Positions 1 to 7,970 are shown, counted from the first letter of the stretch. The stretch: DNA of 64,000 nucleotides from Phycisphaeraceae bacterium (GCA_028282805.1 JANQHD010000033.1:62001-126000); one strand, 5' to 3'. The notes: a model not told the origin generated them from the letters alone. Made by a program: numbers and translations.

Positions 1-322
1 TCAGGATGTGCTGGTTGGACAGGTCATCGGGCAGCGCTGACTCGATGGTCACGCCCCGGTTGGACGTCGCCTTGCCGGGGTAGCTGCTGACGGTCAGCAA
101 CCGGATGCGCATCATCAACGGCAGGTGGCGGATCAGGTCGGCGAGGAAGATCACGCTGCCGGTCATCAACGGCACGAGGGTGACGTCCTTGGGGTCTTCG
201 GATTCGACGTGCGCATCGCCGACGTCGCGCGCGATGTCCTCGGCGATCTCCGCCGCGATCCCCGCCACCCGGTCGGCGATCGTGTGGCGGTCCAGCAGGA
301 CTCGGTTGATCCGCATCGGCAT
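1..322 (-). CDS. hpt: Hypoxanthine phosphoribosyltransferase, N-terminal part (runs off the left edge)
   Basis: Purine-salvage phosphoribosyltransferase that converts hypoxanthine or guanine plus PRPP to the nucleotide. Only the first 107 or so residues are in the window. Visible are the N-terminal LLDRHTIADRVAGIAAEIAE helix region and the phosphate-loop neighbourhood LVPLMTGSVIFLADLIRHL, followed by the flexible-loop region SSYPGKATSNRG. This order is typical of bacterial Hpt. The PRPP-binding acidic motif would lie beyond the edge. ATG codons occur at 322 and 316, and I chose the first. It is followed on the same strand upstream by cdsA, uppS and purA, so a purine/envelope gene run is plausible. 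Confidence 0.75.
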   Translation of the reverse strand, partial: MPMRINRVLLDRHTIADRVAGIAAEIAEDIARDVGDAHVESEDPKDVTLVPLMTGSVIFLADLIRHLPLMMRIRLLTVSSYPGKATSNRGVTIESALPDDLSNQHIL

Positions 323-343
323 TTCGGAAGGATAACAGGCAGA

Positions 344-435
344 TAGCCACCTAGCCATCGAGCCACCAAGCCACCGAGAACAAGGTGGCGCCCGCAACTT
401 CTGGATGGCTGGTTGGCTCGATGGCTAGGTGGCTA
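344..435. repeat. Inverted array of 8-bp repeats overlapping the cdsA stop
   Basis: Two perfect 22-bp arms at 344-365 and 414-435 are reverse complements of each other, separated by 48 bp. Each arm is itself built of about four degenerate 8-bp units of the form TAGCCACC/TAGCCATC/GAGCCACC. The right arm contains the cdsA stop codon. RNA from either strand could fold into a long hairpin. This looks like a short-period extragenic palindromic element rather than a simple terminator, because no T-run follows. Confidence 0.7.
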
Positions 436-1264
436 CGTGGAGCACCCAATACGCGACCGGCGCGACGAGCAGGGGGGAGTCGATGACGTCGAGGACGCCG
501 CCGAAGCCGGGGATGGTGGCGCCGGAGTCTTTGACGCCGGCGTCGCGCTTGAACAGGGACATCATCAGGTCGCCGGCGTGGCCGACGAGGGCGAAGGTCA
601 CGCCGCACAGCGCCGCGAGGCCGAGGGGGTAATCGCCGATGTCGTAGTGCCGGGCCAGCCAAGCTGCGCCGAGCGCGACGAGGATCGCGAAACCCACGGC
701 GCCGGCCAGGCCTTCCCACGTCTTCTTCGGGCTGAGGAAGGGGATGAGCTTGTGCCTGCCGAGGGCGCGGCCGGTGAAGTACGCGCCGATGTCGCCGGAC
801 TTGGTGATGAGCATGACGGCGAGCACGACGTAGGCGCTGTGGTCGTGGCGCATGGCGAGGAAGAAGCCGCCCATCACGCCGAGCGCGGTGACGATGAGCA
901 GTGTGCCGCCCGCCGCGGCCATTGCGCCGACGAGTTCGGCCTTGCGGATGTGGAACGCGAGCGCGGCGACGCACACCACCGCCATCACGATCGCCACAAC
1001 CGGTGACGGCTGCGGGCAGTACACCGCCCACGCCGCGGCGACCGTGCCGAGCGCGGCGATCGCCTTGTTGACCGCCACGCCCTTCGCCTGGATCAGCTCC
1101 GCAAACTCGATCGCCCCCAGCGGCAGCAGCACCGCCGCGGCCGCGGCCAGCGCCAGGCCGGCGGGCCAGTCGGATAACCGCGTTTCGAGCAATGCGTCGA
1201 GCCAGAACAAACCGAGCAGGCCGGCGATCATGACGGGGCCGAAGATCAGGCGGTATTTGAGCAT
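425..1264 (-). CDS. cdsA: Phosphatidate cytidylyltransferase (CDP-diglyceride synthase)
   Basis: Integral membrane enzyme that makes CDP-diacylglycerol from CTP and phosphatidic acid, the branch point of phospholipid synthesis. The 279-residue protein has about eight hydrophobic segments. Its C-terminal third carries the family landmarks SPKKTWEG, then SLFKRDAGVKDSG, then PGFGGVLDVIDS. The usual H-G-G and D-R of the family signature appear here as F-G-G and D-V, a modest variation. The ATG at 1264 follows a short gap from uppS, with which CdsA is classically paired. The stop codon lies inside the inverted 8-bp repeat array. Confidence 0.9.
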   Translation of the reverse strand: MLKYRLIFGPVMIAGLLGLFWLDALLETRLSDWPAGLALAAAAAVLLPLGAIEFAELIQAKGVAVNKAIAALGTVAAAWAVYCPQPSPVVAIVMAVVCVAALAFHIRKAELVGAMAAAGGTLLIVTALGVMGGFFLAMRHDHSAYVVLAVMLITKSGDIGAYFTGRALGRHKLIPFLSPKKTWEGLAGAVGFAILVALGAAWLARHYDIGDYPLGLAALCGVTFALVGHAGDLMMSLFKRDAGVKDSGATIPGFGGVLDVIDSPLLVAPVAYWVLHVAT

Positions 1265-1307
1265 GGTGGGTAGTTTAGCAATGAATAGGCTTGGCCGGCG
1301 TGGTCAC

Positions 1308-2072
1308 TTAAGTGACCACGCCACCCGGAGCGGTGGGCGCGGCCCCGAAATTGCGGCGACGCCGCGCGAAGTCGAGCAGCGCCCGGTGCAGCACGGCGAC
1401 GTCGAAGTCGGGCCAGAGCGTGTCGGTCACCCAGATCTCGGCGTAGCTGATCTGCCAGAGCAAAAAGTTGCTGATGCGCTGCTCGCCGGCGGTGCGGATC
1501 AGCAGGTCCGGCTCGGGCATGCCGGCGGTGTACAGATGGTTTTCGATGAGCTGCTCGTCGACGGCGTCGGGTGACAGGTTGCTGGTTTTCACCTGGTTGG
1601 CGATGTTGCGCACGGCGTCGGTGATCTCCTGGCGTGAGCCGTAGTTCAGCGCTAGCGCCAGCTGCATGCCGGTGTTGTCGCGCGTGGTCTCGGTGTTGCG
1701 GTCGAGTTCGGCGAGCACGGCCTGCGGCATCCCCTCGCGCCGGCCGATGTGGCGGAAGCGCAGGTTGTTGTCGAGCAGCTGCTGGCGTTCGCTGACAAGG
1801 TACTGCTCGTACAAGCCCATCAGCGCGCCGACCTCGTCGTCGGGCCGACGCAGCAGGTTCTCCGTGCTCAGCGCGTAGAGCGAGACGGCCTGAACACCCA
1901 GCCGCGCGCACTCGGCGACGATCGGCAGCACGGCTTCGGCGCCGCGTGCGTGGCCCACCGTGCGGCTCTTGCCCTGCGCCTGCGCCCACCGGCCGTTGCC
2001 GTCCATCACGATCGCGACGTGGCGCGGCAGGGCTTCGGGGGGCAGGCCGAGTTGTTGGAGCGAATCGTTCAT
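1308..2072 (-). CDS. uppS: Undecaprenyl diphosphate synthase (cis-prenyltransferase)
   Basis: Cytosolic cis-prenyltransferase that elongates farnesyl diphosphate with isopentenyl units to make the C55 lipid carrier used for peptidoglycan and polysaccharide. At 254 residues it has normal family length. The catalytic MDGNGRWA motif has its Asp at residue 24, and the C-terminal block RTAGEQRISNFLLWQISYAE holds the diphosphate-binding Arg/Ser residues. Its ATG overlaps the purA stop in an ATGA arrangement, which suggests translational coupling. The product would also feed the exopolysaccharide locus later in the window. Confidence 0.93.
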   Translation of the reverse strand: MNDSLQQLGLPPEALPRHVAIVMDGNGRWAQAQGKSRTVGHARGAEAVLPIVAECARLGVQAVSLYALSTENLLRRPDDEVGALMGLYEQYLVSERQQLLDNNLRFRHIGRREGMPQAVLAELDRNTETTRDNTGMQLALALNYGSRQEITDAVRNIANQVKTSNLSPDAVDEQLIENHLYTAGMPEPDLLIRTAGEQRISNFLLWQISYAEIWVTDTLWPDFDVAVLHRALLDFARRRRNFGAAPTAPGGVVT

Positions 2073-3421
2073 GCGCTAACCGGGGCGTGTGCCTCACGGA
2101 TCATGGTCTGGTTGCGCGCCGGGCCGACGCTGACGATGCTCACCGGCAGGCCGACGTGTTGTTCGATCAGTTCGACGTACTGCTTGGCCGCGCCCGGCAA
2201 GTGGTCGTAATCTTCGCAGTCGGTCACCTCGTCGGCGAAGCCGGGCACCTGCTCGTAGACCGGCGTGACCCGCTCGTACTCGACACTGCTCGAGGGGAAG
2301 CCCTCGACGGCCTTGCCGTCCAGCTCGTAACCGACGCACACCTTGAGCGTGTCGAAGCCCGCCAGCACGTCCAGCAGCATCAGCGACAGCTCGGTGACGC
2401 CGTTGACCGCGGCGGTGTACTTGACCACGGCCAAATCTAACCAGCCGCAGCGGCGCGGCCGACCGGTGGTGGTGCCGTACTCGTTGCCGCGGTCGCGGAT
2501 GCGTTGGCCGACTTCGTCGTCGAGCTCCGTGGCGAACGGCCCGGCGCCCACCCTCGTGGTATACGCCTTCATGATGCCCACGGTTCGCCCGACGGTGCCG
2601 CCCGGCACGCCCGAGCCCGCGTAGATGCCCACCGCGCCGCAGTTGCTCGAAGTCACGTACGGGTACGTGCCGTGGTCGATGTCGAGCATGCAGCCGTTGG
2701 CGCCCTCGAACAGCAGCTTCTTGCCGTCGGCCATACCGGTGTGCAGCAGGTGCTGGGTGTCGCAGATGTGCGATGCGAGCACCTCGCCGTAGCCGAGGTA
2801 CGCTTCGGTCAGCTCGTCGGCGTCGATCGGCTCGAACTCGGCGCCGGCCAAGTCGGCCGTCGCGCCGAGCATGGCGTTCTTCAGGGCCACGACGTGCTTG
2901 AGCTTGTCGGCGAAGCGCTCGGGGTCGAGCAGGTCGCCGGCACGCAGGCCCGTCGAGCGGTGCATCTTGTCGGCGTAGGCCGGGCCGATGCCGCGGCCGG
3001 TGGTGCCGATGGCCTTGTGTTCGCCGCGCGAAGCGCTGACCGCGGCCTCCATCAGCGCGTCCTGCAGCTTGTGGTAGGGCAGCACCAGGTGCGCCCGGGT
3101 CGACAGGCGGAGGTTGTCGCCGATGTCGATGCCGCGCTGGGCGAGGGTGTCCATCTCGCTGATCAGCTGAGCGGGGTCGACGACCACGCCGTTGCCGATC
3201 ACGTTGATCTTGCCCTCGTGCAGGATGCCCGAAGGGATCAGGTGCAGGGCGTAGCGCTGGTCGCCGATGACCACGGAGTGGCCCGCGTTGGCCCCGCCGT
3301 TGTAACGCACGATGTAGTCGTACCGGCGGGTGAGCAGGTCGACGACCTTGCCCTTGCCCTCGTCGCCCCATTGCAGGCCGCTGACCGCGGCGTGCGGGCC
3401 GGTGGTGGGTGCGGTTGACAT
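2069..3421 (-). CDS. purA: Adenylosuccinate synthetase
   Basis: Catalyses GTP-dependent joining of IMP and aspartate, the first committed step to AMP. The protein has 450 residues, close to the usual length of about 430. The N-terminal WGDEGKGK loop contains the catalytic Asp20, and NGGANAGHS and GTTGRGIGPAYADK follow in the expected order. I chose the ATG at 3421 because GGGAG lies upstream and the conserved region begins soon after. An in-frame ATG at 3466 directly abuts the T-run of the leader hairpin and has no ribosome site. It overlaps uppS by 4 bp. Regulation is probably by the structured leader at 3467-3593. Confidence 0.95.
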   Translation of the reverse strand: MSTAPTTGPHAAVSGLQWGDEGKGKVVDLLTRRYDYIVRYNGGANAGHSVVIGDQRYALHLIPSGILHEGKINVIGNGVVVDPAQLISEMDTLAQRGIDIGDNLRLSTRAHLVLPYHKLQDALMEAAVSASRGEHKAIGTTGRGIGPAYADKMHRSTGLRAGDLLDPERFADKLKHVVALKNAMLGATADLAGAEFEPIDADELTEAYLGYGEVLASHICDTQHLLHTGMADGKKLLFEGANGCMLDIDHGTYPYVTSSNCGAVGIYAGSGVPGGTVGRTVGIMKAYTTRVGAGPFATELDDEVGQRIRDRGNEYGTTTGRPRRCGWLDLAVVKYTAAVNGVTELSLMLLDVLAGFDTLKVCVGYELDGKAVEGFPSSSVEYERVTPVYEQVPGFADEVTDCEDYDHLPGAAKQYVELIEQHVGLPVSIVSVGPARNQTMIREAHAPVSA

Positions 3422-3466
3422 GATCTGAAGCTCCCATTGCAGCGGCACAGGGCGCGGTGAGGCCAT

Positions 3467-3501
3467 AAAAAAACCTCAGTCCCGTGGGCCGGTGCCTGAG
3501 G
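3467..3501 (-). terminator. Terminator-like hairpin at the end of the purA leader
   Basis: CCTCAG (3496-3501 on the minus strand) pairs with CTGAGG (3474-3479) and is followed by seven T residues (3467-3473). It lies just upstream of the purA start region, so it is an attenuator candidate and not an end-of-gene terminator. Confidence 0.55.
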
Positions 3502-3581
3502 GCGAGCTTCGCCTTTTACTTCGGGTGGCAACCGATGCCGGGCCCGAGTGATCCGCGTCCCGGCACGCCGGGCAGCTCGCC
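3467..3581 (-). promoter_or_regulatory. Structured purA leader, candidate attenuator or riboswitch
   Basis: On the minus strand the leader carries an 8-bp long-range stem (3574-3581 with 3501-3508, GGCGAGCT/AGCTCGCC). Between its arms is a CCCGAAG element, and directly after it comes CCTCAGGCA leading into a terminator hairpin. The order CCGAAG, paired CUC, CUCAGGCA, GGGAC-GAG loosely recalls the glycine aptamer. The P1 stem of that class is not evident, however, and purA would be an odd target. What is seen is a foldable leader with a terminator in front of the start codon; the ligand is unknown. Confidence 0.4.
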
Positions 3582-3599
3582 GCGAATCGTTACCAGAAT

Positions 3600-3628
3600 A
3601 ATTTACCAGACGTTTGCCGATGCGCAAA
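3600..3628 (-). promoter_or_regulatory. Candidate sigma-70 promoter for purA
   Basis: TTTGCG (3623-3628) and TAAATT (3600-3605), read on the minus strand, are separated by 17 bp. Initiation near 3593 would place the leader stem about 12 nt from the transcript 5' end, consistent with the folded leader. Confidence 0.4.
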
Positions 3629-3749
3629 GCCGGGGCGGGTTATGACGGCTGTGCGGCCTGGCGGGTTTGTGGCGGCCGTTGACGCCCCTTTCACGGGGGT
3701 TTTGAGCAAAACACGCATCGAACGTGCCGATACTTCCGGAGGTAATTTT

Positions 3750-4874
3750 ATGTCCTCACTCGGCCGCAAACTCACCGAGCAGCTCAGCTCGCCGCAGACC
3801 GCCGACCAGCGCCACCTCGAAACGCTGCTGCAGGTCAGCCGCGCCATCGGTTCGATCCTCGACACCGACCAGCTGATGCACGCGATCATGCAGCAGGTCA
3901 CCGCCGCCTTTCAGGCCGACCGCTCCACGCTGTTCCTCCACCACCCCGAGGCCGGCGAGCTGCGCTCCAACGTCGCGCAGGGCTTGGAAGGCTGGCCCCA
4001 CGAGCTGCGCATCGCCGACGACCGCGGCATCTGCGGCCAAGTCTTCCAGTCGCACACCTCGCTGTGCATCACCGACACCTTCGAAGACGAACACTTCGAC
4101 AAGGCCGTCGCATCGACCACCGGTTACGTGCCGCGCTCGATGCTCGTCGTGCCCGTGCTCCATCGCAGCGGCGACTGCGTCGGTGTGTTGCAGGTGATGG
4201 ACCAGCGCGTCGGCCGGTTCAACACCGAGCTGCTCGAGCTGCTCGAGGCCGTCGCCGTGCAGGTGGCGATCGCGCTGGAGAACGCCAACCTTTACGAGGC
4301 GCAACAGCGGCAGTTCGATTCGTTCGTGCGCGCCTTCTCCGCCGCGCTCGACGCCCGCGACCCGCTGACCGCGCTGCACTCGATCAACGTCGCCAACTAC
4401 GCCATGGGCATCGCCCACGAACTCGGCTGCAACGCCGACGACATCGAGTGGTTGCAGATCGCCGGCCTGCTCCACGACGTGGGCAAGATCGGCACGCCCG
4501 AGATGATCCTCTCGAAGCCCGGCAGGCTCACCGACGGCGAGTACTCGCTCATGAAAGAGCACGCCACGCACTCGGCGCGCATCCTTGGCAAGATCGAGTT
4601 CACCGAGCGCTTCACCGGCATGGCCGAGATCGCTTCGGCCCACCACGAACGGCTCGACGGCTCGGGCTACCCCCACGGCCTGACCGCCGAGCAGCTCGGC
4701 CGCCGCGCCCGCGTGCTCGCCGTGGCCGACGTGTTCGACGCGCTGACGCAAGACCGCCACTACCGCTCGGGCATGAGCCTAAACCAGGCGTTCGGCATCA
4801 TCGACCAGCAGGTCCCCCACGCCCTCGACGCCGATTGCGTCGCCGCCCTCAAACGCTTCATGAACTACCGCTGA
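3750..4874 (+). CDS. GAF and HD-GYP domain protein, probable cyclic-di-GMP phosphodiesterase
   Basis: A 374-residue cytosolic signalling protein. An N-terminal GAF sensor (about residues 25-180, with the GICGQVFQSHTSLCITDT strand-turn pattern) is followed by an HD-GYP domain. The metal-binding HDVGKIG has its His at residue 242, and HHERLDGSGYP starts at His298; the GYP triad is intact. HD-GYP enzymes hydrolyse cyclic di-GMP to pGpG or GMP, so a role in lifestyle switching is inferred. I chose the ATG at 3750 because GGAGG sits 8 nt upstream, although the frame is open to 3642. The gene is divergent from purA. Confidence 0.85.
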   Translation: MSSLGRKLTEQLSSPQTADQRHLETLLQVSRAIGSILDTDQLMHAIMQQVTAAFQADRSTLFLHHPEAGELRSNVAQGLEGWPHELRIADDRGICGQVFQSHTSLCITDTFEDEHFDKAVASTTGYVPRSMLVVPVLHRSGDCVGVLQVMDQRVGRFNTELLELLEAVAVQVAIALENANLYEAQQRQFDSFVRAFSAALDARDPLTALHSINVANYAMGIAHELGCNADDIEWLQIAGLLHDVGKIGTPEMILSKPGRLTDGEYSLMKEHATHSARILGKIEFTERFTGMAEIASAHHERLDGSGYPHGLTAEQLGRRARVLAVADVFDALTQDRHYRSGMSLNQAFGIIDQQVPHALDADCVAALKRFMNYR

Positions 4875-4907
4875 CCCCGTTCAGCGACCGCCCACCTACG
4901 TTTAGCG

Positions 4908-4924
4908 ACCGCCCGCAGGGCGGT
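4908..4924 (+). terminator. Short GC hairpin after the HD-GYP gene
   Basis: ACCGCCC-GCA-GGGCGGT forms a perfect 7-bp stem with a 3-nt loop, 34 bp after the stop codon. There is no strong T-run, so termination is only suggested. Its left arm lies in a direct repeat of TTAGCGACCGCCC-like sequence (4880-4893, 4901-4914). Confidence 0.4.
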
Positions 4925-4939
4925 GCTTGATTCATACAT

Positions 4940-4969
4940 AAAAAAGCCCGCGTTCGAAAACACGGGCTT
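4940..4969 (-). terminator. Intrinsic terminator of rpsD
   Basis: On the minus strand AAGCCCGTGT pairs with ACGCGGGCTT across a short loop, followed by a run of Ts (4940-4945 as A on the plus strand). It lies 25 bp after the rpsD stop, which is textbook geometry. Confidence 0.75.
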
Positions 4970-4994
4970 GCGTGTTCTATTGTATCACGGACCG

Positions 4995-5594
4995 TTAACG
5001 ATAGAACTCGATGATGAGGTTCATGTTCACGTCGAACGGGATCTGGTCGGGTGTTGGCTCGGTGACGACCTTGGCCGTCAGGTTCGAGGGGTTGAAGCTC
5101 AACCACGCCGGCACGTCGTGGCCGGGCAGCGACTCCATGTTGTCGCGCACGTACTGCATCTTCTTATCTTTGATGCTGATCTCGTCGCCGACCTTGACCG
5201 CGAAGCTCGGCCGGTCGCACTTGCGGCCGTTGACCTTCACCAACCCGTGCGCCACGATCTGCCGCGCCTGCCAGATGGTGCGGGCCCAACCCAGCCGGCG
5301 GATGACGTTGTCGAGGCGCTTCTCGAGCATGGTCAACAGCACCTCGCCGGTGTTGCCCTTGGCCCGGCCGGCCTTGTCCATGTACAGGCGGAACTGCTTT
5401 TCCATCACGTTGTAGTGGTAGCGCAGCTTCTGTTTCTCGTTGAGGCGCACGCCGTAGTCGCGCAGCCGTCGGCCGCGGTAACCGTGCATGCCCGGGGGCG
5501 TGAGGGCGCGCTTGGATGTGTGCTTGGGGGTGTCGCAGATCGGCACGCCGACGCGACGCGAGAGCTTGACCTTCGGGCCCGTGTAGTTGGCCAT
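4995..5594 (-). CDS. rpsD: 30S ribosomal protein uS4
   Basis: Primary 16S rRNA-binding protein that nucleates assembly of the 30S body. At 199 residues it has normal length. The N-terminal block YTGPKVKLSRRVGVPICDT has lost the zinc-binding cysteine cluster and is therefore the C-minus form. The central S4 RNA-binding domain is clear (LEKRLDNVIRRLGWARTI, then QARQIVAHGLVKVNG). The ATG at 5594 follows a CGGAGG ribosome site. It stands alone rather than in the alpha operon, as in several phyla. It has a promoter about 200 nt upstream, giving a long leader compatible with the autoregulation known for S4, although I see no defined pseudoknot. Confidence 0.95.
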   Translation of the reverse strand: MANYTGPKVKLSRRVGVPICDTPKHTSKRALTPPGMHGYRGRRLRDYGVRLNEKQKLRYHYNVMEKQFRLYMDKAGRAKGNTGEVLLTMLEKRLDNVIRRLGWARTIWQARQIVAHGLVKVNGRKCDRPSFAVKVGDEISIKDKKMQYVRDNMESLPGHDVPAWLSFNPSNLTAKVVTEPTPDQIPFDVNMNLIIEFYR

Positions 5595-5800
5595 GACCAC
5601 AAACCTCCGTTGCCGCTTACCTGCGTCTCGTTCAAACGGGTGACGGGCGCCTGCCCGGCCCAAAGCTCGCGTCGCGAGCCTCCCTCGCGTACGGCGAGGG
5701 GTAACCACGCGATGCCGCCGGGCGGGCAAGTTTCGGCCCGGCCGAGTGCTCGGCCCCACGGGCGGTCAGCTCCGTCGGGTAGCATCGGGCGAAACGACGT

Positions 5801-5828
5801 ATTGTATTGCCACCACAAGATTTGGCAA
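5801..5828 (-). promoter_or_regulatory. Candidate promoter for rpsD
   Basis: Read on the minus strand, TTGCCA (5823-5828) and TACAAT (5801-5806) are 16 bp apart. Transcripts would have a leader of about 200 nt before the rpsD ATG. Confidence 0.45.
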
Positions 5829-6325
5829 GCCACCCGCCCCGCAGTCGCCAGCCCCCCCCGTCGTCGCCCACCACAGCCCCCATCCGCCCGCCCCGCGTCA
5901 CACCCGATCGCCTCATATAGCCCGTGCTAGGCGAAAACACCGCTGACGTCCGGCCCACACCGGGCTCGCGCACCCCATGTCGACCTTACCTTTGCCAGCC
6001 ACTTACCGCCGCCACCCGTCACCGCTTGCCGTCCGCCACAAACGCACACCTCCCATTTGCAGCCCAGAATCACATTCCTTACAATTGTAAGGAATGGGAC
6101 CAATCGCCATTAGCCAAAAGGCTTGGTGCATCGGTACAAGGGGCGGCCACGCCGGGCGCCATGGCTCGCATCGTTGGGGGCGTACGAGATCGCACACCAC
6201 ACACCACCACACCACCACGCACCACGCGATGCACTAAACACAGCATGCAGCACGCACCGCAGCCTTGGCGGCCCGGTCAAGCACCGCGAACGGGTTTGCA
6301 ACGAGCCGCTTGCTGGAGAGAACAC
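5829..6325. other. Gene-free stretch between rpsD and the padR-like gene
   Basis: About 500 bp without a convincing gene. The open frame that extends the PadR gene to the left encodes low-complexity Thr/Pro/His-rich sequence from CACCAC runs near 6190-6230 and is unlikely to be protein. The stretch holds the 24-bp palindrome at 6073-6096. I see no RNA gene. Confidence 0.5.
6073..6096. promoter_or_regulatory. Perfect 24-bp palindrome, candidate operator
   Basis: CATTCCTTACAA is followed immediately by its exact reverse complement with no spacer. It is AT-rich in a GC-rich setting and lies about 230 bp upstream of the PadR-family gene. Such symmetry suits a dimeric winged-helix repressor. No second copy was noticed nearby. 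Confidence 0.5.
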
Positions 6326-6688
6326 ATGAGCCCGAACACCCGTACCACGCCCTGGTTTACCCCACGCAAACGGGGGCGCGGCAGCGCCGACATCCCCCGG
6401 CCCAACGCGCGCGAAATGGTGCTGCTGGCCTTGCTCAAAAACGGCGAGAAGTTCAGCGGCGAACTGCGCACCAAGTACGAAAAGCTCGCCCGCGAACGGA
6501 TGCCGGCCGGCTCGATCTACACCACGCTCGAACGCATGGTGCAGAAAGGCTTCATCGAATCACGGGCCGGCGACCCGAGCCCGACGCGCGGCGGCAACCG
6601 CCGGCGGTACTTCCGCCTGACCCGGCAGGGGCGCACGGCGCTGCGGCGGCTCGAAGCGGCGCTGGTCACGCGCAGCGACAAGGCGTGA
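6326..6688 (+). CDS. PadR-family transcriptional regulator
   Basis: A 120-residue winged-helix protein. The PadR core is visible: REMVLLALLKNGEKFSGELR, then SIYTTLERMVQKGFIESR for the recognition helix and start of the wing, then RRRYFRLTRQGRTALRRLE. These regulators are usually repressors of detoxification or export genes and often bind palindromes near their own promoter. The ATG at 6326 has GGAGAG upstream. The next gene encodes a membrane protein and could be a target or simply a neighbour. The 24-bp palindrome upstream is a possible operator (inference). Confidence 0.8.
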   Translation: MSPNTRTTPWFTPRKRGRGSADIPRPNAREMVLLALLKNGEKFSGELRTKYEKLARERMPAGSIYTTLERMVQKGFIESRAGDPSPTRGGNRRRYFRLTRQGRTALRRLEAALVTRSDKA

Positions 6689-6747
6689 TCGGCCGCACGC
6701 CGCCGGGCGGTTCGGGCATCCGGTATGATGGCCGGTAGCAGGAAGGG

Positions 6748-7728
6748 GTGCGTGACTTGGGCGGCACAGGGCCGAACAGCATCACGGGGTTACGCCGCAG
6801 CATCGACCGCGCGTTGGCGCAGCCGATGGCGGTGTTTGCGTTGTTTCAACTGCTCTTGTTAGCCGGGGCGCTGCCGCAGCTCGATCAGCACATCATCCCC
6901 AAGTCGTTCGTGTACCACTGTGAGCAGCTGCTGTTGGCGAGCCTGCCGATCTTCTGGGCGGAGATCGCGTTGCGGCAGTTGTGGATCGAGAAGGGCGTGA
7001 CCTGGCGGACGCGGCGGGTCTACAGCATCGTGATCTGCATGGTTCCCCCGTTGCGTTTGGGTCTGACGCCGATCACGGCGCCCGACTGCGTGTGGGCGCC
7101 GGGGCTGGGGTGGTTGCGCGTCGGCCGCAAGTCGGCGCGCCGCATGGCCAAGGCGATGAGCGTGCCGATGATCGTTATCGCGCTGATGATCTTGCCGGCG
7201 CTGATGCTGGAGTTCGTGTTCCGCAACTACGTCAAGGACCACCCCGGCGCGGCGGTCGTGCTCGACCTGACCCTGCGCCTGATCTGGCTGGCGTTCGCGG
7301 TCGAGCTGGTGGCGATGGTGGCGGTCTCTCGGCGCAAGGTCGAGTACTGCACCCGGCACTGGGTGGACGTGCTGATCGTGCTGTTTCCTTTCGTGGCGTT
7401 CCTGCGGGTGTTCCGCATCGGCGCGGTGGTCCGCACGTCGAAGCTCGCGGCCCTGGCGCGGACGTACCGGTTGCGGGCCGTGTCTTTCCGCCTGTTGCGC
7501 GCGATCCTGCTGTTGCGTTTGCTGGATCGGGTGAGCCTGGGTTTTGCGGAGAAGCGCGTGGCGTCGTTGCGCAGGCGGATCGACAAGCACGAGCGCCACA
7601 TCGACGAGCTGCGCGAAGAGATCGGCGAGCTCGAGCAGGTGATCGCCGCGTGCAAGCACCAGCGGCGTGAAAAGCGCCGGGCCAAAGCCCTGGCCAAGGC
7701 GGCCGCCTCCACGGCGAGCGACGAATAA
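6748..7728 (+). CDS. Voltage-sensor-like membrane protein with C-terminal coiled coil
   Basis: A 326-residue protein starting at GTG 6748 behind AGGAAG. There are about six hydrophobic segments. The later ones resemble S2-S4 of a voltage-sensing domain: an acidic FAVELVAMVAVS helix, a WVDVLIVLFPFVAF helix, then RVFRIGAVVRTSKLAALART with regularly spaced Arg/Lys. No selectivity-filter sequence is visible. The last 80 residues are a highly charged heptad region (RRIDKHERHIDELREEIGEL) ending in Lys/Arg/Ala repeats, predicted as a coiled coil. The overall plan recalls pore-less proton channels, but this is inference. It could equally be a degenerate potassium-channel relative. Confidence 0.5.
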   Translation: MRDLGGTGPNSITGLRRSIDRALAQPMAVFALFQLLLLAGALPQLDQHIIPKSFVYHCEQLLLASLPIFWAEIALRQLWIEKGVTWRTRRVYSIVICMVPPLRLGLTPITAPDCVWAPGLGWLRVGRKSARRMAKAMSVPMIVIALMILPALMLEFVFRNYVKDHPGAAVVLDLTLRLIWLAFAVELVAMVAVSRRKVEYCTRHWVDVLIVLFPFVAFLRVFRIGAVVRTSKLAALARTYRLRAVSFRLLRAILLLRLLDRVSLGFAEKRVASLRRRIDKHERHIDELREEIGELEQVIAACKHQRREKRRAKALAKAAASTASDE

Positions 7729-7970
7729 CCCCGGGCCGGTTGAATTGCAAGTCGTTTTATTGCAATGCTTTGCGAGTAGGTGGTAGTTTTTTGCTGTTGC
7801 CGGTGTGCCCGTGCGGCCGATAACGGGGTTAAGGGTCGATTAAGTCTTTGCCGTTCGTGCCGTGCGGCCCGGTTGTTTTCAAAGCAGCGATGGAACCTTG
7901 GACCGCGGTGAGGTCGGTTGTCGTGTGGGCGATCGCCGCACCGCCAGCAGGGAAAGGCAAGGAGCGCCAG

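Noticed and set aside
3467-3593. T-box, SAM-I, THF or ZTP riboswitch before purA
   Set aside because: The invariant motifs of those classes (for example the T-box GGTGG sequence or the ZTP CCGCCUGGGC core) are not present. Only a weak glycine-like motif order remains.
5924-6325. N-terminal extension of the PadR-family protein
   Set aside because: Encodes low-complexity His/Thr/Pro sequence from CACCAC runs, crosses the 24-bp palindrome and has no ribosome site, whereas 6326 does.
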